A stretch of DNA of 64,000 nt, from positions 868,001-932,000 of the forward strand of contig JBDZVA010000002.1 of NCBI GenBank assembly GCA_040255465.1. Reading direction: 5' to 3'. Under the pieces are notes generated by a model. It did no database searches and had not been told where the DNA came from. It worked only from the letters and a program-made list of their open reading frames with translations. Of this stretch, positions 19,252-28,722 are shown in pieces. Position numbers and translations under genes: made by a program. Each line of letters starts with the position of its first letter. Within the stretch, counting starts at the first letter, position 1. This stretch comes from UBA5793 sp040255465. GTDB taxonomy: Bacteria > Planctomycetota > Phycisphaerae > Phycisphaerales > UBA5793.

Positions 19252-21432
19252 CTACGGAAGGTTCGGTCGCAATGGCGGCTCTACCCCACTGCCGTCTGCG
19301 ATCTGGTTCGTACTCGATTCAGTCGCGCGCGCCATCTCGGTGAGTGACTGCGTGAGTCGGGCCCCGGCCCGCTCATCCGCGTGCGCCTTTTCCATGTGCT
19401 CGGAGAGGTGGAGCCACTGCTCAATCTTCGGAACGGTCAGCTCATCAAAGCGGCCATACCGGCAAGCTAGTCTAAGCTGAGATGCATCCGCTGTGGCCAT
19501 GACCAGGATCGACGCAATCTGGTTCTTCGCGTACCGATCTGCCCGCCGACGCAGGCGCGCCTCGAGCCCGGCGTCCCACTCTGCATTGAGGACGATCATC
19601 CCGTAGGCGTACCATCTTTCAGCCGGCGCACGCGCCTTGAGCCACTCGGTCGCGCGTTCATTCGCAGCAGTGTGCTCGGCTAAGCCGATCGCGTCAGGCT
19701 TCCACTTCTGAAACGCGGCCACAATCTGGCCGCGCAGACAGGCGTCCGTCTTGGCGTTGATGCGCGTCATTGCTGCGTCGTAGCCGAACGGATCGCGAGG
19801 GCCGGTCCGACGAATGGCAGCTGCCAATTCGGCGAGGCGGGCGGAACCGATCGTCTGTCCCTCGCCGCCCTCGGCAGCCGCAGCCATGGCGAGGATATCT
19901 TCCACCAGATGGAGGGCGGTGCGATACGCATCCTGCGATTCGAGAGCCGAGATCACGAGTCCATCAGTGCCGACATGGCCGATCACGCGAAAACAGGTCG
20001 CCAGTTGCGCTAGTGCGTCGTCGTAACCCCCGGCCTCGTCGAGGTTCATGGCCTCGGCGGAGATTATCGCAAGGGCCAACTGCATCCCCGGTCCGTACTC
20101 GGGAATGAAGAACTCTTCGTCGAGTCGGCGCGTCGAAAAGTCACAGCGTCGAATGCGCGATCCGCTGGTGAACTCGTCAATCGCTTGATCAATCTCCCGT
20201 CGCGTCACCAGCCATGCGTCTTCTGTGAGTTCGCCGGCATCCAAACTGTTGGGCGCTCGCAGCCGCTTGAGGACTTCAGGCCATGGTGCGCTGACGGAAT
20301 CGAGATGTTCAATGTCACGGCGGTAGAACGCAGCCGCGTTGGCCATCTCGATTGCCGCATCGCCCTGGGCGAGTTCTCCAAGTTGAGCTCGACGCACGTC
20401 GAGCACGCTCTCGTATCTGGCGATGCCGTCATACATGTCGCTCAGGTTCTCAACGGCTATCGCGCACAGCGGTCCAAGCTCGCCGTTTCCCGCCTCTGTT
20501 TTCAGACGTTCGAGTTCGTTTGCCGCCCACTGCGGGTCAGCGCTCTCATAGATGGCGGCGAACCGGCCGAGCAGATCGTGATAGGCATGGATCTCCTCGA
20601 CCATCTGGGTGGGATTGAGAGAGTCGGTTCCAGGCACCCACTCACGCTCGTACCCGGTCACTTCGAGTAGTCCGTGTACACTTGGCTCAACGCCGGACTG
20701 CTGATACTGCGCCAGTCGATCCAGCAAGAGTGCCTGGTCGCCGGCCAATGCGTCTGCCGCCTGAAACGGGTCTACTGCATCAAGGGGCGCCATCGCCTGC
20801 AGAATTGCGGTCGACTCTGCCGGGCCAAACGCGTTCTCGTCAACCGCATACTTGAGCATCTCGTCGGCAAACATCATCATGGATGCCGAGATGGAGGCGC
20901 TTGCCGCGAGGCGCCGATCGCCGGCGTGTTGCACGAATTGGAACACAGAAGCGACCTGCCGGGCGGCACCCATCGAATCGCCGGCCGCAATCTTCGCCTT
21001 GACATCCGCATCAATCCACCGAACGAGTTGGCGAAATCGATTGTTGTAGGCCGCATTGTTCTCTGGGCCCGGGGCAACGAGCGCGTCGAAGTCGCAGTAC
21101 GCCTGATTGTTGCCGCGGCGAATGTCATCGAGGACCGACGATCCGCGGCGCATCAGTTCGCGCACCTCGTCCGATGGGATACCACCCTGAGCGCGATAGA
21201 TTTCGATGGCATTGTCTTCTTCGCGCGTAAACTGCTGCAGGCGACCATACGCCCGCTCATACCACGTCGCCGCGTTGCTCGTATCGCCATCCTGTGCGAC
21301 CGCAAAGGAAACCGTCATGAAGATCACGACGAGTGAGCTGATTGAGCCGAACCATCGGCCCCACGGCTTCGAATACCCGGCCCTGCGCGTGTGGAACTCT
21401 CTCAAATCAACCCCCCTGACAGCGGTAGTCAC
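19252..21432 (-). CDS. Exported tandem-paralogue protein, copy 1 (two internal repeats)
   Basis: A 726-residue, more divergent member of the three-copy family. The GTG start at 21432 overlaps the stop of the M20 gene (GTGA). A longer N-terminal region precedes the export signal (ISSLVVIFMTVSFAVAQ, about 30-46). Half one begins SNAATWYERA (about 53) and half two MANAAAFYRRDIEHL (about 364). The RIRRCDFSTRR and EYGPGMQLALAIISAE segments match those of the other copies. It has an extended C-terminal part (about 600-726) that the others lack or hold in shorter form. Function unknown; coupling to a peptidase-like gene suggests an envelope role. Confidence 0.8.
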   Translation of the reverse strand: MTTAVRGVDLREFHTRRAGYSKPWGRWFGSISSLVVIFMTVSFAVAQDGDTSNAATWYERAYGRLQQFTREEDNAIEIYRAQGGIPSDEVRELMRRGSSVLDDIRRGNNQAYCDFDALVAPGPENNAAYNNRFRQLVRWIDADVKAKIAAGDSMGAARQVASVFQFVQHAGDRRLAASASISASMMMFADEMLKYAVDENAFGPAESTAILQAMAPLDAVDPFQAADALAGDQALLLDRLAQYQQSGVEPSVHGLLEVTGYEREWVPGTDSLNPTQMVEEIHAYHDLLGRFAAIYESADPQWAANELERLKTEAGNGELGPLCAIAVENLSDMYDGIARYESVLDVRRAQLGELAQGDAAIEMANAAAFYRRDIEHLDSVSAPWPEVLKRLRAPNSLDAGELTEDAWLVTRREIDQAIDEFTSGSRIRRCDFSTRRLDEEFFIPEYGPGMQLALAIISAEAMNLDEAGGYDDALAQLATCFRVIGHVGTDGLVISALESQDAYRTALHLVEDILAMAAAAEGGEGQTIGSARLAELAAAIRRTGPRDPFGYDAAMTRINAKTDACLRGQIVAAFQKWKPDAIGLAEHTAANERATEWLKARAPAERWYAYGMIVLNAEWDAGLEARLRRRADRYAKNQIASILVMATADASQLRLACRYGRFDELTVPKIEQWLHLSEHMEKAHADERAGARLTQSLTEMARATESSTNQIADGSGVEPPLRPNLP

Positions 21433-22652
21433 TCCCGCCCGATCCCCAGCGCCAGGCGGCAGAACATCTCCACGCCCAGCGCGATCGAATCATCATTGAA
21501 ATTGAACCGTGGCGTGTGCACCATTGGGAACGGCTCGTCGGGATTGCGCTGCTGGCCGAGCAGGAAGAAGCAGGACGGAACCTCGTTGCAGTAATATGAG
21601 AAGTCCTCGCCGCCCATGCACGGCACGGGGTAGAGCGTCGCCCGCTGCTCCCCCACCGCCTGGCGCGCCACGTTGAAGAATGTCTCAACTGCACCTGGAT
21701 CATTTCGCGTGACGGGGTAGCCCGGTTCCCACTCAATCTCGGCAATGCAGCGATGAATCGCCGCTACGTTGATCGCCGTCTCATGGAAGCGCGTGCGGCC
21801 AAAGCGGCGCATCTCGTCAGTGAGGGTCCGCATCGTGCCGGCGATTTCGACCTCTTCGGGGATCACGTTGTAGGCGCTGCCGCCGTGAAACTTGGTCACG
21901 GAAATGACCATCGATTCAAGCGGATCGACGTTGCGGCTCACAATGCTCTGCAAGGCCATGACCAGTTCAGATGCGGCAACGATCGGGTCGTGAGAGAAGT
22001 GCGGAGAGGCGGCGTGGCCCATCTTGCCGCGCATTGTGACGGTGAAGTGATCGGTGGCGGCCAGCAGCGGGCCGGGTCGCGTTGCCACGGTCCCCAGCGG
22101 CAGGACGGGCCAGCAGTGCAGACCGAACATTTCGCTGATGCGCGGTCCGAGCACACGGTCCGTCAGGCAGCCGTCCTCCACCATGCGCTTGCCGCCGGCT
22201 CCGCCTTCTTCCGCGGGTTGGAACAGAAGCTTCACACTGCGCGGCAAGGCGCCTTCATCGGCCAGTCGCTTGAGCACACGCGCAGCGCCAAGGCAGATGG
22301 TCGTGTGCCCGTCGTGGCCGCAGGCATGCATGACGCCGGGGTTGGTTGACTTGTACTCGATCTCGTTTTCTTCGACGATCGGCAGGGCATCCATGTCGGC
22401 CCGCAGGCCAATTGCGTCGTCGCCGTTCGATCCCGGCAGGAACGCCAGAACGCCAGTTCCTCCCGCCAGGTCGCCGACAAACTCGACGCCGGCTGCGGCA
22501 AGCTCCTCGCGCACCCGTTTGCTGGTGCGCTGTTCCTCGTACTTCAATTCGGGATGGGCATGAAGATCGTGGCGGAATTTCGTCAGATACGGCAGATCCT
22601 CGGCGATCAATTCAGAGAGGCGATTGGCGATGCTGGTGGTGTCGGTTGCCAT
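21429..22652 (-). CDS. M20 family amidohydrolase/carboxypeptidase
   Basis: A 407-residue zinc-dependent amidohydrolase of the hippurate hydrolase/N-acyl-amino-acid deacylase type. Metal-binding motifs are HACGHDGHT (about residue 109), QPAEEGGAG (about 140) and GGEDFSYY near the C-terminus; the dimerisation lid lies between. These enzymes cut N-acyl or N-aminoacyl bonds in the cytoplasm; the exact substrate is unknown. ATG 22652 is the family-typical start, and the frame open to 22844 upstream is not needed. It heads the operon with the three exported paralogues and truA, coupled to copy 1 by a GTGA overlap, and is divergent from the first permease. Confidence 0.93.
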   Translation of the reverse strand: MATDTTSIANRLSELIAEDLPYLTKFRHDLHAHPELKYEEQRTSKRVREELAAAGVEFVGDLAGGTGVLAFLPGSNGDDAIGLRADMDALPIVEENEIEYKSTNPGVMHACGHDGHTTICLGAARVLKRLADEGALPRSVKLLFQPAEEGGAGGKRMVEDGCLTDRVLGPRISEMFGLHCWPVLPLGTVATRPGPLLAATDHFTVTMRGKMGHAASPHFSHDPIVAASELVMALQSIVSRNVDPLESMVISVTKFHGGSAYNVIPEEVEIAGTMRTLTDEMRRFGRTRFHETAINVAAIHRCIAEIEWEPGYPVTRNDPGAVETFFNVARQAVGEQRATLYPVPCMGGEDFSYYCNEVPSCFFLLGQQRNPDEPFPMVHTPRFNFNDDSIALGVEMFCRLALGIGRE

Positions 22653-22847
22653 GTGGGCATTGTACTCGCATCCGATTCTCCCCCCCAACGAAGTGGGTTC
22701 AGCCGCCGGATTTGCCTCATGGCGCCGCGGGGCAGATGAGCGTCCGCAATCCTGCCGCGCCGGGGATATCCTTGTCGGCCGCCGGGGGACTTGGCGGCCG
22801 TCTTGTTCCAATCTGGGACAAGGGCGTTCTCCGCCGAGATCCAATTC

Positions 22848-24671
22848 ATGCTAACCATCATTGCTCAGACCGTGGCTCAGGCGCCAGGACCTCCGGGCTG
22901 GCACGCGTGGGCAACCGTCAGCATCATTCTGCTCATCTTTGCGTTGCTGGTCTCCAATCGAGTCAGCACGGACGTGCTGATTGTCGGCGGAGTCACCCTG
23001 CTGGTACTCATTGGCATCCTGCCGCTGGACGACGCCGTGGCCGGCATGGCCAATCAAGGAATGCTGACGGTTGCTGTCTTGTACGTGGTGGTGGCTGGCC
23101 TGCAGGAAACCGGAGGCGTGACCTGGCTGGGGCAGCGACTGCTCGGACGTCCCAAGACTCTTCTTTCGGCCCAGGCGCGACTCATGCTGCCAGTGGCCGG
23201 CTTCAGCGCGTTCATGAACAACACGCCCCTGGTCGCCATGCTCATTCCGGCGGTGGCCGAGTGGGCCAAGCAACATCGGCTGAGCGTCTCCAAACTTATG
23301 ATTCCACTCAGCTACGCCGCGATCTTCGGCGGAACGTGCACGCTCATCGGAACGAGCACGAACCTCGTCGTTGCGGGGCTGTGGCTCAGCACGTTTCCCG
23401 ACAAAGCGCCCATCGGCATGTTCGACATCGCCTGGGTTGGGATCCCCTGCTGCACGGCGGGCATCGCGTACGTGCTGGTGTTCAGCCGCTGGCTCCTTCC
23501 CGATCGCAAGCCGGCGATCAGTCCGCAGGACGACCCCCGGGCTTACACGGTGGAGATGAACGTTGACACCGGAAGCGCGCTCGTCGGCAAGTCAATCGAA
23601 GAAGCGGGGCTGCGCCAGTTGGCCGGACTCTTTCTGGCTGAGATCGACCGCCAGGGGCAGGTGCTCCCCGCAGTGAGCCCCCAGGAGCGGCTGCTGGAGG
23701 GCGACCGGCTCGTCTTCGTTGGCGTCGTTGATTCGATCGTCGATCTCCACCGCGTCCGCGGGCTCACTCCCGCCAGCGACCAAGTCTTCAAACTCGACGC
23801 TCCGCGTTCACAGCGCTGCCTCATCGAGGCCGTGGTTTCGGACACCTGCGCACTGGTGGGAAAGACAATCCGGGATGGACACTTTCGCACGATCTACAAC
23901 GCGGTGGTCATCGCCGTGGCGCGAAACGGCGAGCGCATCAACATGAAGATCGGCGACATCGTCCTTCGCCCGGGCGACACGCTGCTGCTCGAGGCGCACC
24001 CGAATTTCGCCGACCAGCAGCGCAACAGCCGCGACTTCTATCTCGTCAGCAAGATTGAGAATTCAAATCCACCTCGCCATGAGAAGGCGGTGCTGGCCAT
24101 GGTCATTCTGGCCGGGATGATCGGAGCCATCACTCTTCTTGGCGTGCCGACGCTGATGGGAGCGATGACCGCCGCCGGCTTGATGATTATCACGCGCTGT
24201 GTGCCGGGAAGTGTCGCACGAAAGAGCGTCGACTGGCAGGTTCTCATCGTGATTGCCGCGTCGTTTGCCCTCGGGCGCGCGCTCGAAATCACCGGAGCGG
24301 CCGACTTCATCGCGCACACCCTGGTGGGATTGGCCGCGGAGAATCCTTGGACGACGCTCATTATCGTTTACGGCGTGACGATGCTCTTCACTGAACTCAT
24401 TACCAACAATGCGGCTGCCGTCCTCGTCTTCCCCATCGCTCATTCGATCTCTCAACAACTTGATGTTGATTTCACGCCGTTCGCCATGTCCATCATGATG
24501 GCCGCGTCCGCATCTTTCTCGACGCCCATCGGCTACCAGACCAACCTGATGGTGCTTGGCCCCGGAGGGTATCGGTTCTCCGACTACTTCCGCATCGGCA
24601 TTCCGCTCAATCTGACGATGTGGGCGATTACGTCCGCTTTGGCCCCCCTGATCTGGCCGTTCCATCCATAG
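22848..24671 (+). CDS. SLC13-family permease with RCK_C domains, copy 1
   Basis: A 607-residue membrane transporter of the SLC13/DASS (ion transporter superfamily) type. The first membrane half (residues 1-220) carries the conserved hairpin FMNNTPLVAMLIPA (about 122). Two cytoplasmic RCK_C/TrkA_C-like domains follow (about 230-310 and 322-400), and the second membrane half has the partner hairpin TNNAAAVLVFPI (about 518). Family members move dicarboxylates, sulfate or related anions with sodium; the RCK domains suggest regulation by a bound ligand. I chose ATG 22848, although the frame extends to 22791. A close paralogue lies directly downstream. Confidence 0.92.
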   Translation: MLTIIAQTVAQAPGPPGWHAWATVSIILLIFALLVSNRVSTDVLIVGGVTLLVLIGILPLDDAVAGMANQGMLTVAVLYVVVAGLQETGGVTWLGQRLLGRPKTLLSAQARLMLPVAGFSAFMNNTPLVAMLIPAVAEWAKQHRLSVSKLMIPLSYAAIFGGTCTLIGTSTNLVVAGLWLSTFPDKAPIGMFDIAWVGIPCCTAGIAYVLVFSRWLLPDRKPAISPQDDPRAYTVEMNVDTGSALVGKSIEEAGLRQLAGLFLAEIDRQGQVLPAVSPQERLLEGDRLVFVGVVDSIVDLHRVRGLTPASDQVFKLDAPRSQRCLIEAVVSDTCALVGKTIRDGHFRTIYNAVVIAVARNGERINMKIGDIVLRPGDTLLLEAHPNFADQQRNSRDFYLVSKIENSNPPRHEKAVLAMVILAGMIGAITLLGVPTLMGAMTAAGLMIITRCVPGSVARKSVDWQVLIVIAASFALGRALEITGAADFIAHTLVGLAAENPWTTLIIVYGVTMLFTELITNNAAAVLVFPIAHSISQQLDVDFTPFAMSIMMAASASFSTPIGYQTNLMVLGPGGYRFSDYFRIGIPLNLTMWAITSALAPLIWPFHP

Positions 24672-24905
24672 CGCATCACCAACGCGACAGCCGGTGAAGT
24701 GCACGCGGCAAACTGCTCTTCCGCGCGCCGCATCGTGGTTGCGGGGCCGAAGCGAGCGGCGCGGCGGCGAACACAACTGGTGTGACTTCATGACATGGCC
24801 GATGATGAAACCGACGTTCCTCCCTGCGGGGTCTATCGTTATCGGTCGTCGGCGGGAGCCTGCGGCCACCCAAACTGCTTGAGCGTGACCGGGACACCCT
24901 CATTT

Positions 24906-26741
24906 GTGATCCATTCCGCCCTCACCATTCTGGCGCTGACCGCGACCGTGGCTCCGGCCCATCCGGCGTGGCACGCGTGGGCGACGGTTGGCGTCATCAT
25001 CCTCCTGATCGGCTTGCTCATTTCCAACCGCATCAGCACTGATGTGGCCATCGTTGGCGGCGTTACGCTGCTGGTGCTCATGGGCATTCTGACGACCAAA
25101 CAAGCGGTGGCCGGAATGGCCAATGAGGGGATGCTCACCGTCGCCGTGCTGTTTGTCGTCGTCGCCGGCCTGCAGGAGACGGGCGGTGTGACCTGGCTCG
25201 GCCAACGATTGCTGGGCCGACCCAAGAACATCGTTGCCGCCCAGGCGCGCCTCATGCTCCCCGTCGCCTTCTTCAGCGCGTTCATGAACAACACGCCTCT
25301 GGTCGCCATGCTCATTCCCGCGGTCACCGAGTGGGCCAAGCAGCATCGACTCAGCGTCTCCAAGCTGATGATTCCCCTCAGCTACGCGGCGATCTTCGGC
25401 GGCACGTGCACCCTCATCGGCACGAGCACCAATCTCGTCGTCAGCGGATTGTGGAGCGAGTCCTTCCCCGACCAGCGACCCATCGGCATGTTTGACATCG
25501 CCTGGCTGGGCGTCCCCTGCTGCGTGGCGGGCGTGGCGTATGTGCTCGTCTTCAGCCGCTGGCTGCTGCCCGACCGCAAGCCGCCGCTGAGCCCGCAGGA
25601 CGATCCGCGCGCCTACACCGTCGAAATGACAGTCGACGTCGGCGGCCCGCTCATCGGCAAGACCATCGAAGAAGCCGGCCTGCGCCAACTGGCCGGACTC
25701 TTTCTGGCCGAAATTGACCGCGAAGGACAGATTCTCCCTGCCGTCGGTCCGCATGAGAAACTCCTGGCAGAGGACCGGTTGATCTTCGTGGGCATTGTCG
25801 ATTCGATTGTTGATCTCCACCGAGTCCGCGGCCTCACGCCGGCCAGTGACCAGGTCTTCAAACTCGATGCGCCGCGCGCCCAGCGCTGCCTTATTGAGGC
25901 CGTCGTCTCCGATACCTGCGGCCTCGTGGGCAAGACCATCCGTGACGGCCAGTTCCGCACGGTCTACAACGCCGTGGTCATCGCCGTCGCCCGCAACGGC
26001 GAGCGCATCAAGAAAAAGATCGGCGACATCGTTGTCCGAGCGGGCGACACGCTCCTGCTCGAGGCCCACCCCAACTTCGCCGACCAGCAGCGCAACAGCC
26101 GCGACTTCTATCTGGTGAGCCGGATCGAGAACTCCAATCCCCCGCGTCATGAAAAAGCCGTGCTCGCGATGCTCATTCTGGCGGCGATGATCGCCGCGAT
26201 CACATTCTTCCGCGTTCCCACGCTCGTCGGCGCCATGACGGGCGCGGGGCTCATGATCATCACCCGCTGTGTGCCCGGCCACGTGGCGCGCAAGAGCGTC
26301 GACTGGAAGGTGCTCATCGTGATCGCCGCGGCGTTCGGCCTCGGCAAGGCGCTCGAAGTCACCGGCGCCGCCAACTCGATCGCCCACACGCTTGTGAATC
26401 TCGCGGCGGACAACCCATGGACCGCGCTGATCATCATCTACGGCGTCACGATGCTCTTCACCGAAACGATCGGCCACAACGCCGCTGCCGTACTTGTCTT
26501 TCCCATCGCCTACGCCATCTCGCAGGAACTCGACGTCGCGTTCATGCCCTACGCGATGACCATCATGATGGCTGCTTCTGCCAGCTTCTCCACGCCCATC
26601 GGCTACCAGACCAACCTCATGGTGCTCGGCCCGGGCGGGTACAAGTTCACCGACTACTTCCGTGTCGGCGTCCCGCTGAACCTGACCATGTGGACGATCA
26701 CCTCCTGCCTCGCGCCTGTCGTTTGGCCCTTCCATCCCTGA
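24906..26741 (+). CDS. SLC13-family permease with RCK_C domains, copy 2
   Basis: A 611-residue tandem duplicate of the preceding permease with the same layout: membrane half with FMNNTPLVAMLIPA (about 126), two RCK_C-like domains, and a second membrane half. The second hairpin reads GHNAAAVLVFPI (about 521), so the first asparagine of the NNAAA signature in copy 1 is histidine here; this residue lies in the substrate/sodium region in SLC13 structures. The start is uncertain: GTG 24906 aligns with the start of copy 1, while ATG 24795 would add 37 residues of unlikely sequence. No ribosome binding site is clear for either. The gene ends just before tRNA-Thr. Confidence 0.88.
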   Translation: MIHSALTILALTATVAPAHPAWHAWATVGVIILLIGLLISNRISTDVAIVGGVTLLVLMGILTTKQAVAGMANEGMLTVAVLFVVVAGLQETGGVTWLGQRLLGRPKNIVAAQARLMLPVAFFSAFMNNTPLVAMLIPAVTEWAKQHRLSVSKLMIPLSYAAIFGGTCTLIGTSTNLVVSGLWSESFPDQRPIGMFDIAWLGVPCCVAGVAYVLVFSRWLLPDRKPPLSPQDDPRAYTVEMTVDVGGPLIGKTIEEAGLRQLAGLFLAEIDREGQILPAVGPHEKLLAEDRLIFVGIVDSIVDLHRVRGLTPASDQVFKLDAPRAQRCLIEAVVSDTCGLVGKTIRDGQFRTVYNAVVIAVARNGERIKKKIGDIVVRAGDTLLLEAHPNFADQQRNSRDFYLVSRIENSNPPRHEKAVLAMLILAAMIAAITFFRVPTLVGAMTGAGLMIITRCVPGHVARKSVDWKVLIVIAAAFGLGKALEVTGAANSIAHTLVNLAADNPWTALIIIYGVTMLFTETIGHNAAAVLVFPIAYAISQELDVAFMPYAMTIMMAASASFSTPIGYQTNLMVLGPGGYKFTDYFRVGVPLNLTMWTITSCLAPVVWPFHP

Positions 26742-26774
26742 CGGACGAAGCGTCCAATCGTTCCGAGATGCGGC

Positions 26775-26780
26775 TACAAT
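26775..26780 (+). promoter_or_regulatory. Probable -10 box of the tRNA-Thr gene
   Basis: TACAAT (five of six to consensus) lies 16 bases before the tRNA 5' end, so a transcript starting about seven bases downstream would have a short 5' leader. The -35 region at the right distance is poor (GTCCAA). Confidence 0.4.
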
Positions 26781-26796
26781 CGACCCCATCTGACAC

Positions 26797-26869
26797 GCCA
26801 CCGTAGCTCAGTTGGTAGAGCAGCTGATTTGTAATCTGCAGGTCGCCGGTTCGAGTCCGGCCGGTGGCT
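26797..26869 (+). tRNA. tRNA-Thr (anticodon UGU)
   Basis: A 73-base cloverleaf. The acceptor stem GCCACCG pairs with CGGTGGC, the D-stem GCTC with GAGC, and the T-stem GCCGG with CCGGC around TTCGAGT. The anticodon loop TTTGTAA puts TGT at positions 34-36. The anticodon stem (GCTGA/TCTGC) has one T-T mismatch in the middle. The CCA end is not encoded. It reads the ACA (and by wobble other ACN) threonine codons. Confidence 0.95.
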
Positions 26870-27400
26870 TTGAAGAACAGGGTGCGATGCCTTGCGCCGT
26901 CACTTGGCGTCGGAAGAGTCGAAGCGCCGCTGCTCCCAGAATAGTGAACACCACCAGCATGGCGACGAGCAACGCAGCCGGGTGCGTGTGCGGTACGTCC
27001 GAGGTCAGCGCGGCAAGCAGTCTTTCGCTGATGGAGACCCTTGGTATTCACAGGCGCCGCGGGTTGCAGCGCCGGAAGCGGCTGCGCGGCGCACAATCCA
27101 GCGTGGCCCCCGAGTATGCGGATTCGGCCAGAGATACCCTCCGGGGAGAAGCCCATCCCACCTGGAAGCAAGGCGATTTCCCCGGCACGACCCGGCCAGT
27201 AATCTGGTATGCTGTACCGCAATGTTGTGATCGCCAGGGGGGTCGGAGGCTTTTGTCTCGTCCTTGACCGCGCGAATTCATTGCCCTGCGGAACTCCGCG
27301 CCGAGTTGCCCCACCGCGCCAGTCCTTCGCATCTCAGTCGTTTCAGAGTCCGGTATCTCGTGCGCCCATCGTGCACGATGTTAACGTGAGGAGATTCGTG
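26870..27400. other. Intergenic region after tRNA-Thr, possible gene remnant
   Basis: No intact gene is seen in these 531 bases. On the minus strand, about 26885-27050, one frame reads a membrane-anchor-like stretch (AALLVAMLVVFTILGAAALRLF) followed by basic residues. It has no plausible start, is preceded by an in-frame stop, and its downstream frame runs into the antisense of the tRNA. It could be the C-terminal end of a decayed exported protein. A promoter candidate for the cytochrome gene lies near 27205. Confidence 0.35.
27205..27213 (+). promoter_or_regulatory. Candidate extended -10 promoter for the cytochrome gene
   Basis: TGGTATGCT is an extended -10 element (TG, one base, then TATGCT). 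It would start transcription near 27220, about 180 bases before the tetrahaem cytochrome ATG. No good -35 is visible, which extended -10 promoters can tolerate. Confidence 0.35.
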
Positions 27401-28090
27401 ATGCTAAGCGGCTCTAACAGACTTGCGTTCCTGTCCACTCTTTCCTGCTGCGTAGTCGCGGGGCTCACCGCACGGACCAATGCCCAGATCCGCGGCAGCG
27501 CTCATGACTTCTCCCTCAAGGGCTGGTCGGACAACGAGATCTGCAAGCCTTGCCACACACCGCATAATGCGATGCTGGTCGAAGTCAATGGCTATCTCGT
27601 CGGCAAACTCTGGAACCATGCACTGCCAGCTCAGAACCAGATCTACAAAACCCTCGTCGGGGATCTGCCTCGCGATGATGCACTCGATGCCTACAGCATT
27701 CTCTGCATGGGTTGTCATGACGGCACCGTCGCGCTCGATTCCTACGGCGGCCTTAGCGGCAGTATGTTCATCGGCAACGCCAACGTCGGCGCTCCCAACC
27801 CGATCCGGGAACTGCTGGCCACCGATCTGACCAACGATCATCCAGTCGGCGCCGGCGGCGTGTGGCCCGAGCCCGAGCCAAGCTACCTCAACCCGCGCAA
27901 CACCTGGGAGAACCAGACCTTTGGCAACTCGCGCATGGGTCGCCTCCAACCCATGCTCGTCGATGGTCAGGAGCGATCAGTCGTCAGTTGCGCCACGTGC
28001 CACGAACCGCACCGTCGCGGCGGCCACAACGACCTGCTCCGCATCGACAACACCGCCAGCCAGATGTGTCTGGCCTGTCACAACAAGTAA
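27401..28090 (+). CDS. Exported tetrahaem cytochrome c (CXXCH family)
   Basis: A 229-residue periplasmic cytochrome. ATG 27401 follows GAGGAG at 27388-27393 and gives a signal peptide (FLSTLSCCVVAGLTARTNAQ). Four haem-binding motifs are present: CKPCH (about 47), CMGCH (about 102), CATCH (about 197) and CLACH (about 223), and histidines such as THNA/PHNA-like and EPHRR nearby can serve as distal ligands. The spacing fits the doubled-CXXCH cytochrome family. It probably moves electrons between periplasmic and membrane partners. It opens the redox region at 27.4-37.5 kb, but 632 bases separate it from the PQQ-like gene, so it may have its own transcript. Confidence 0.9.
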   Translation: MLSGSNRLAFLSTLSCCVVAGLTARTNAQIRGSAHDFSLKGWSDNEICKPCHTPHNAMLVEVNGYLVGKLWNHALPAQNQIYKTLVGDLPRDDALDAYSILCMGCHDGTVALDSYGGLSGSMFIGNANVGAPNPIRELLATDLTNDHPVGAGGVWPEPEPSYLNPRNTWENQTFGNSRMGRLQPMLVDGQERSVVSCATCHEPHRRGGHNDLLRIDNTASQMCLACHNK

Positions 28091-28722
28091 GCGAATCATT
28101 CGTGCCGTAGGTTTGCGAGGCACTCCTGCAGCAAGACACCTTGACTCTTCGTGCCCGTGGTCGAGCTGAGCACTCGCCGGTCTCCACCGCAAAGGGTCAG
28201 ACCGGTACTGTCTTGGATCGCTCAATCACGACCGGCCCGTTCTGATCCGGATCCGCGTTGACATTACAATCAGGATCTCACGCCGTCGCAGAATCGGATG
28301 GCTTACCTGCACCGGACAGATTCACCTTCGTTTGCGCGACACAACCCTGCGCCAACTTCCGGTGCCCGACGATCTACGGAACACGCAGGCGAGCCGCTCA
28401 TTCTCGAATTCAAGACACTCACGCCGCGGCCGCACCTGGTCCACTCCGAATGAACGTCGGCAGCGTTCGCATCCCTTCGCCCAGCTGCTGCGCCCGGCGG
28501 CCAAAACCGGGTCAGATTCCTGTATTTCAGGACAACGTGGTACGCATTATCAGCAATAGAATGCAATGTCACCGCGAAAGGGTCGGCCGCGCGATCGCCA
28601 CACGAAAAGGACGCGTCGACGGTACTCGTACCGCTGTGCTGGAGTCTTGGCGACATTCCGCAGAGGCACAGGTGATTCGTCCAGATCCCGCTCCCACCGG
28701 ATCCCGCGCCAAGGAGGAACGG
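28091..28722 (+). other. Intergenic region between cytochrome and PQQ-like genes
   Basis: I see no convincing gene in these 632 bases. A plus-strand frame is open from 28258 into the PQQ-like gene, but its translation is low-complexity Arg/Ser/Pro sequence typical of noncoding high-GC DNA, and a strong AAGGAGG precedes the internal ATG at 28723. A TAGAAT at 28557-28562 resembles a -10 box without a good -35. Confidence 0.5.

Noticed and set aside
26698..27222. Minus-strand frame across tRNA-Thr reading GRTRTGDLQITNQLLYQLS
   Set aside because: The peptide is simply the antisense translation of the tRNA gene, a common source of false proteins.
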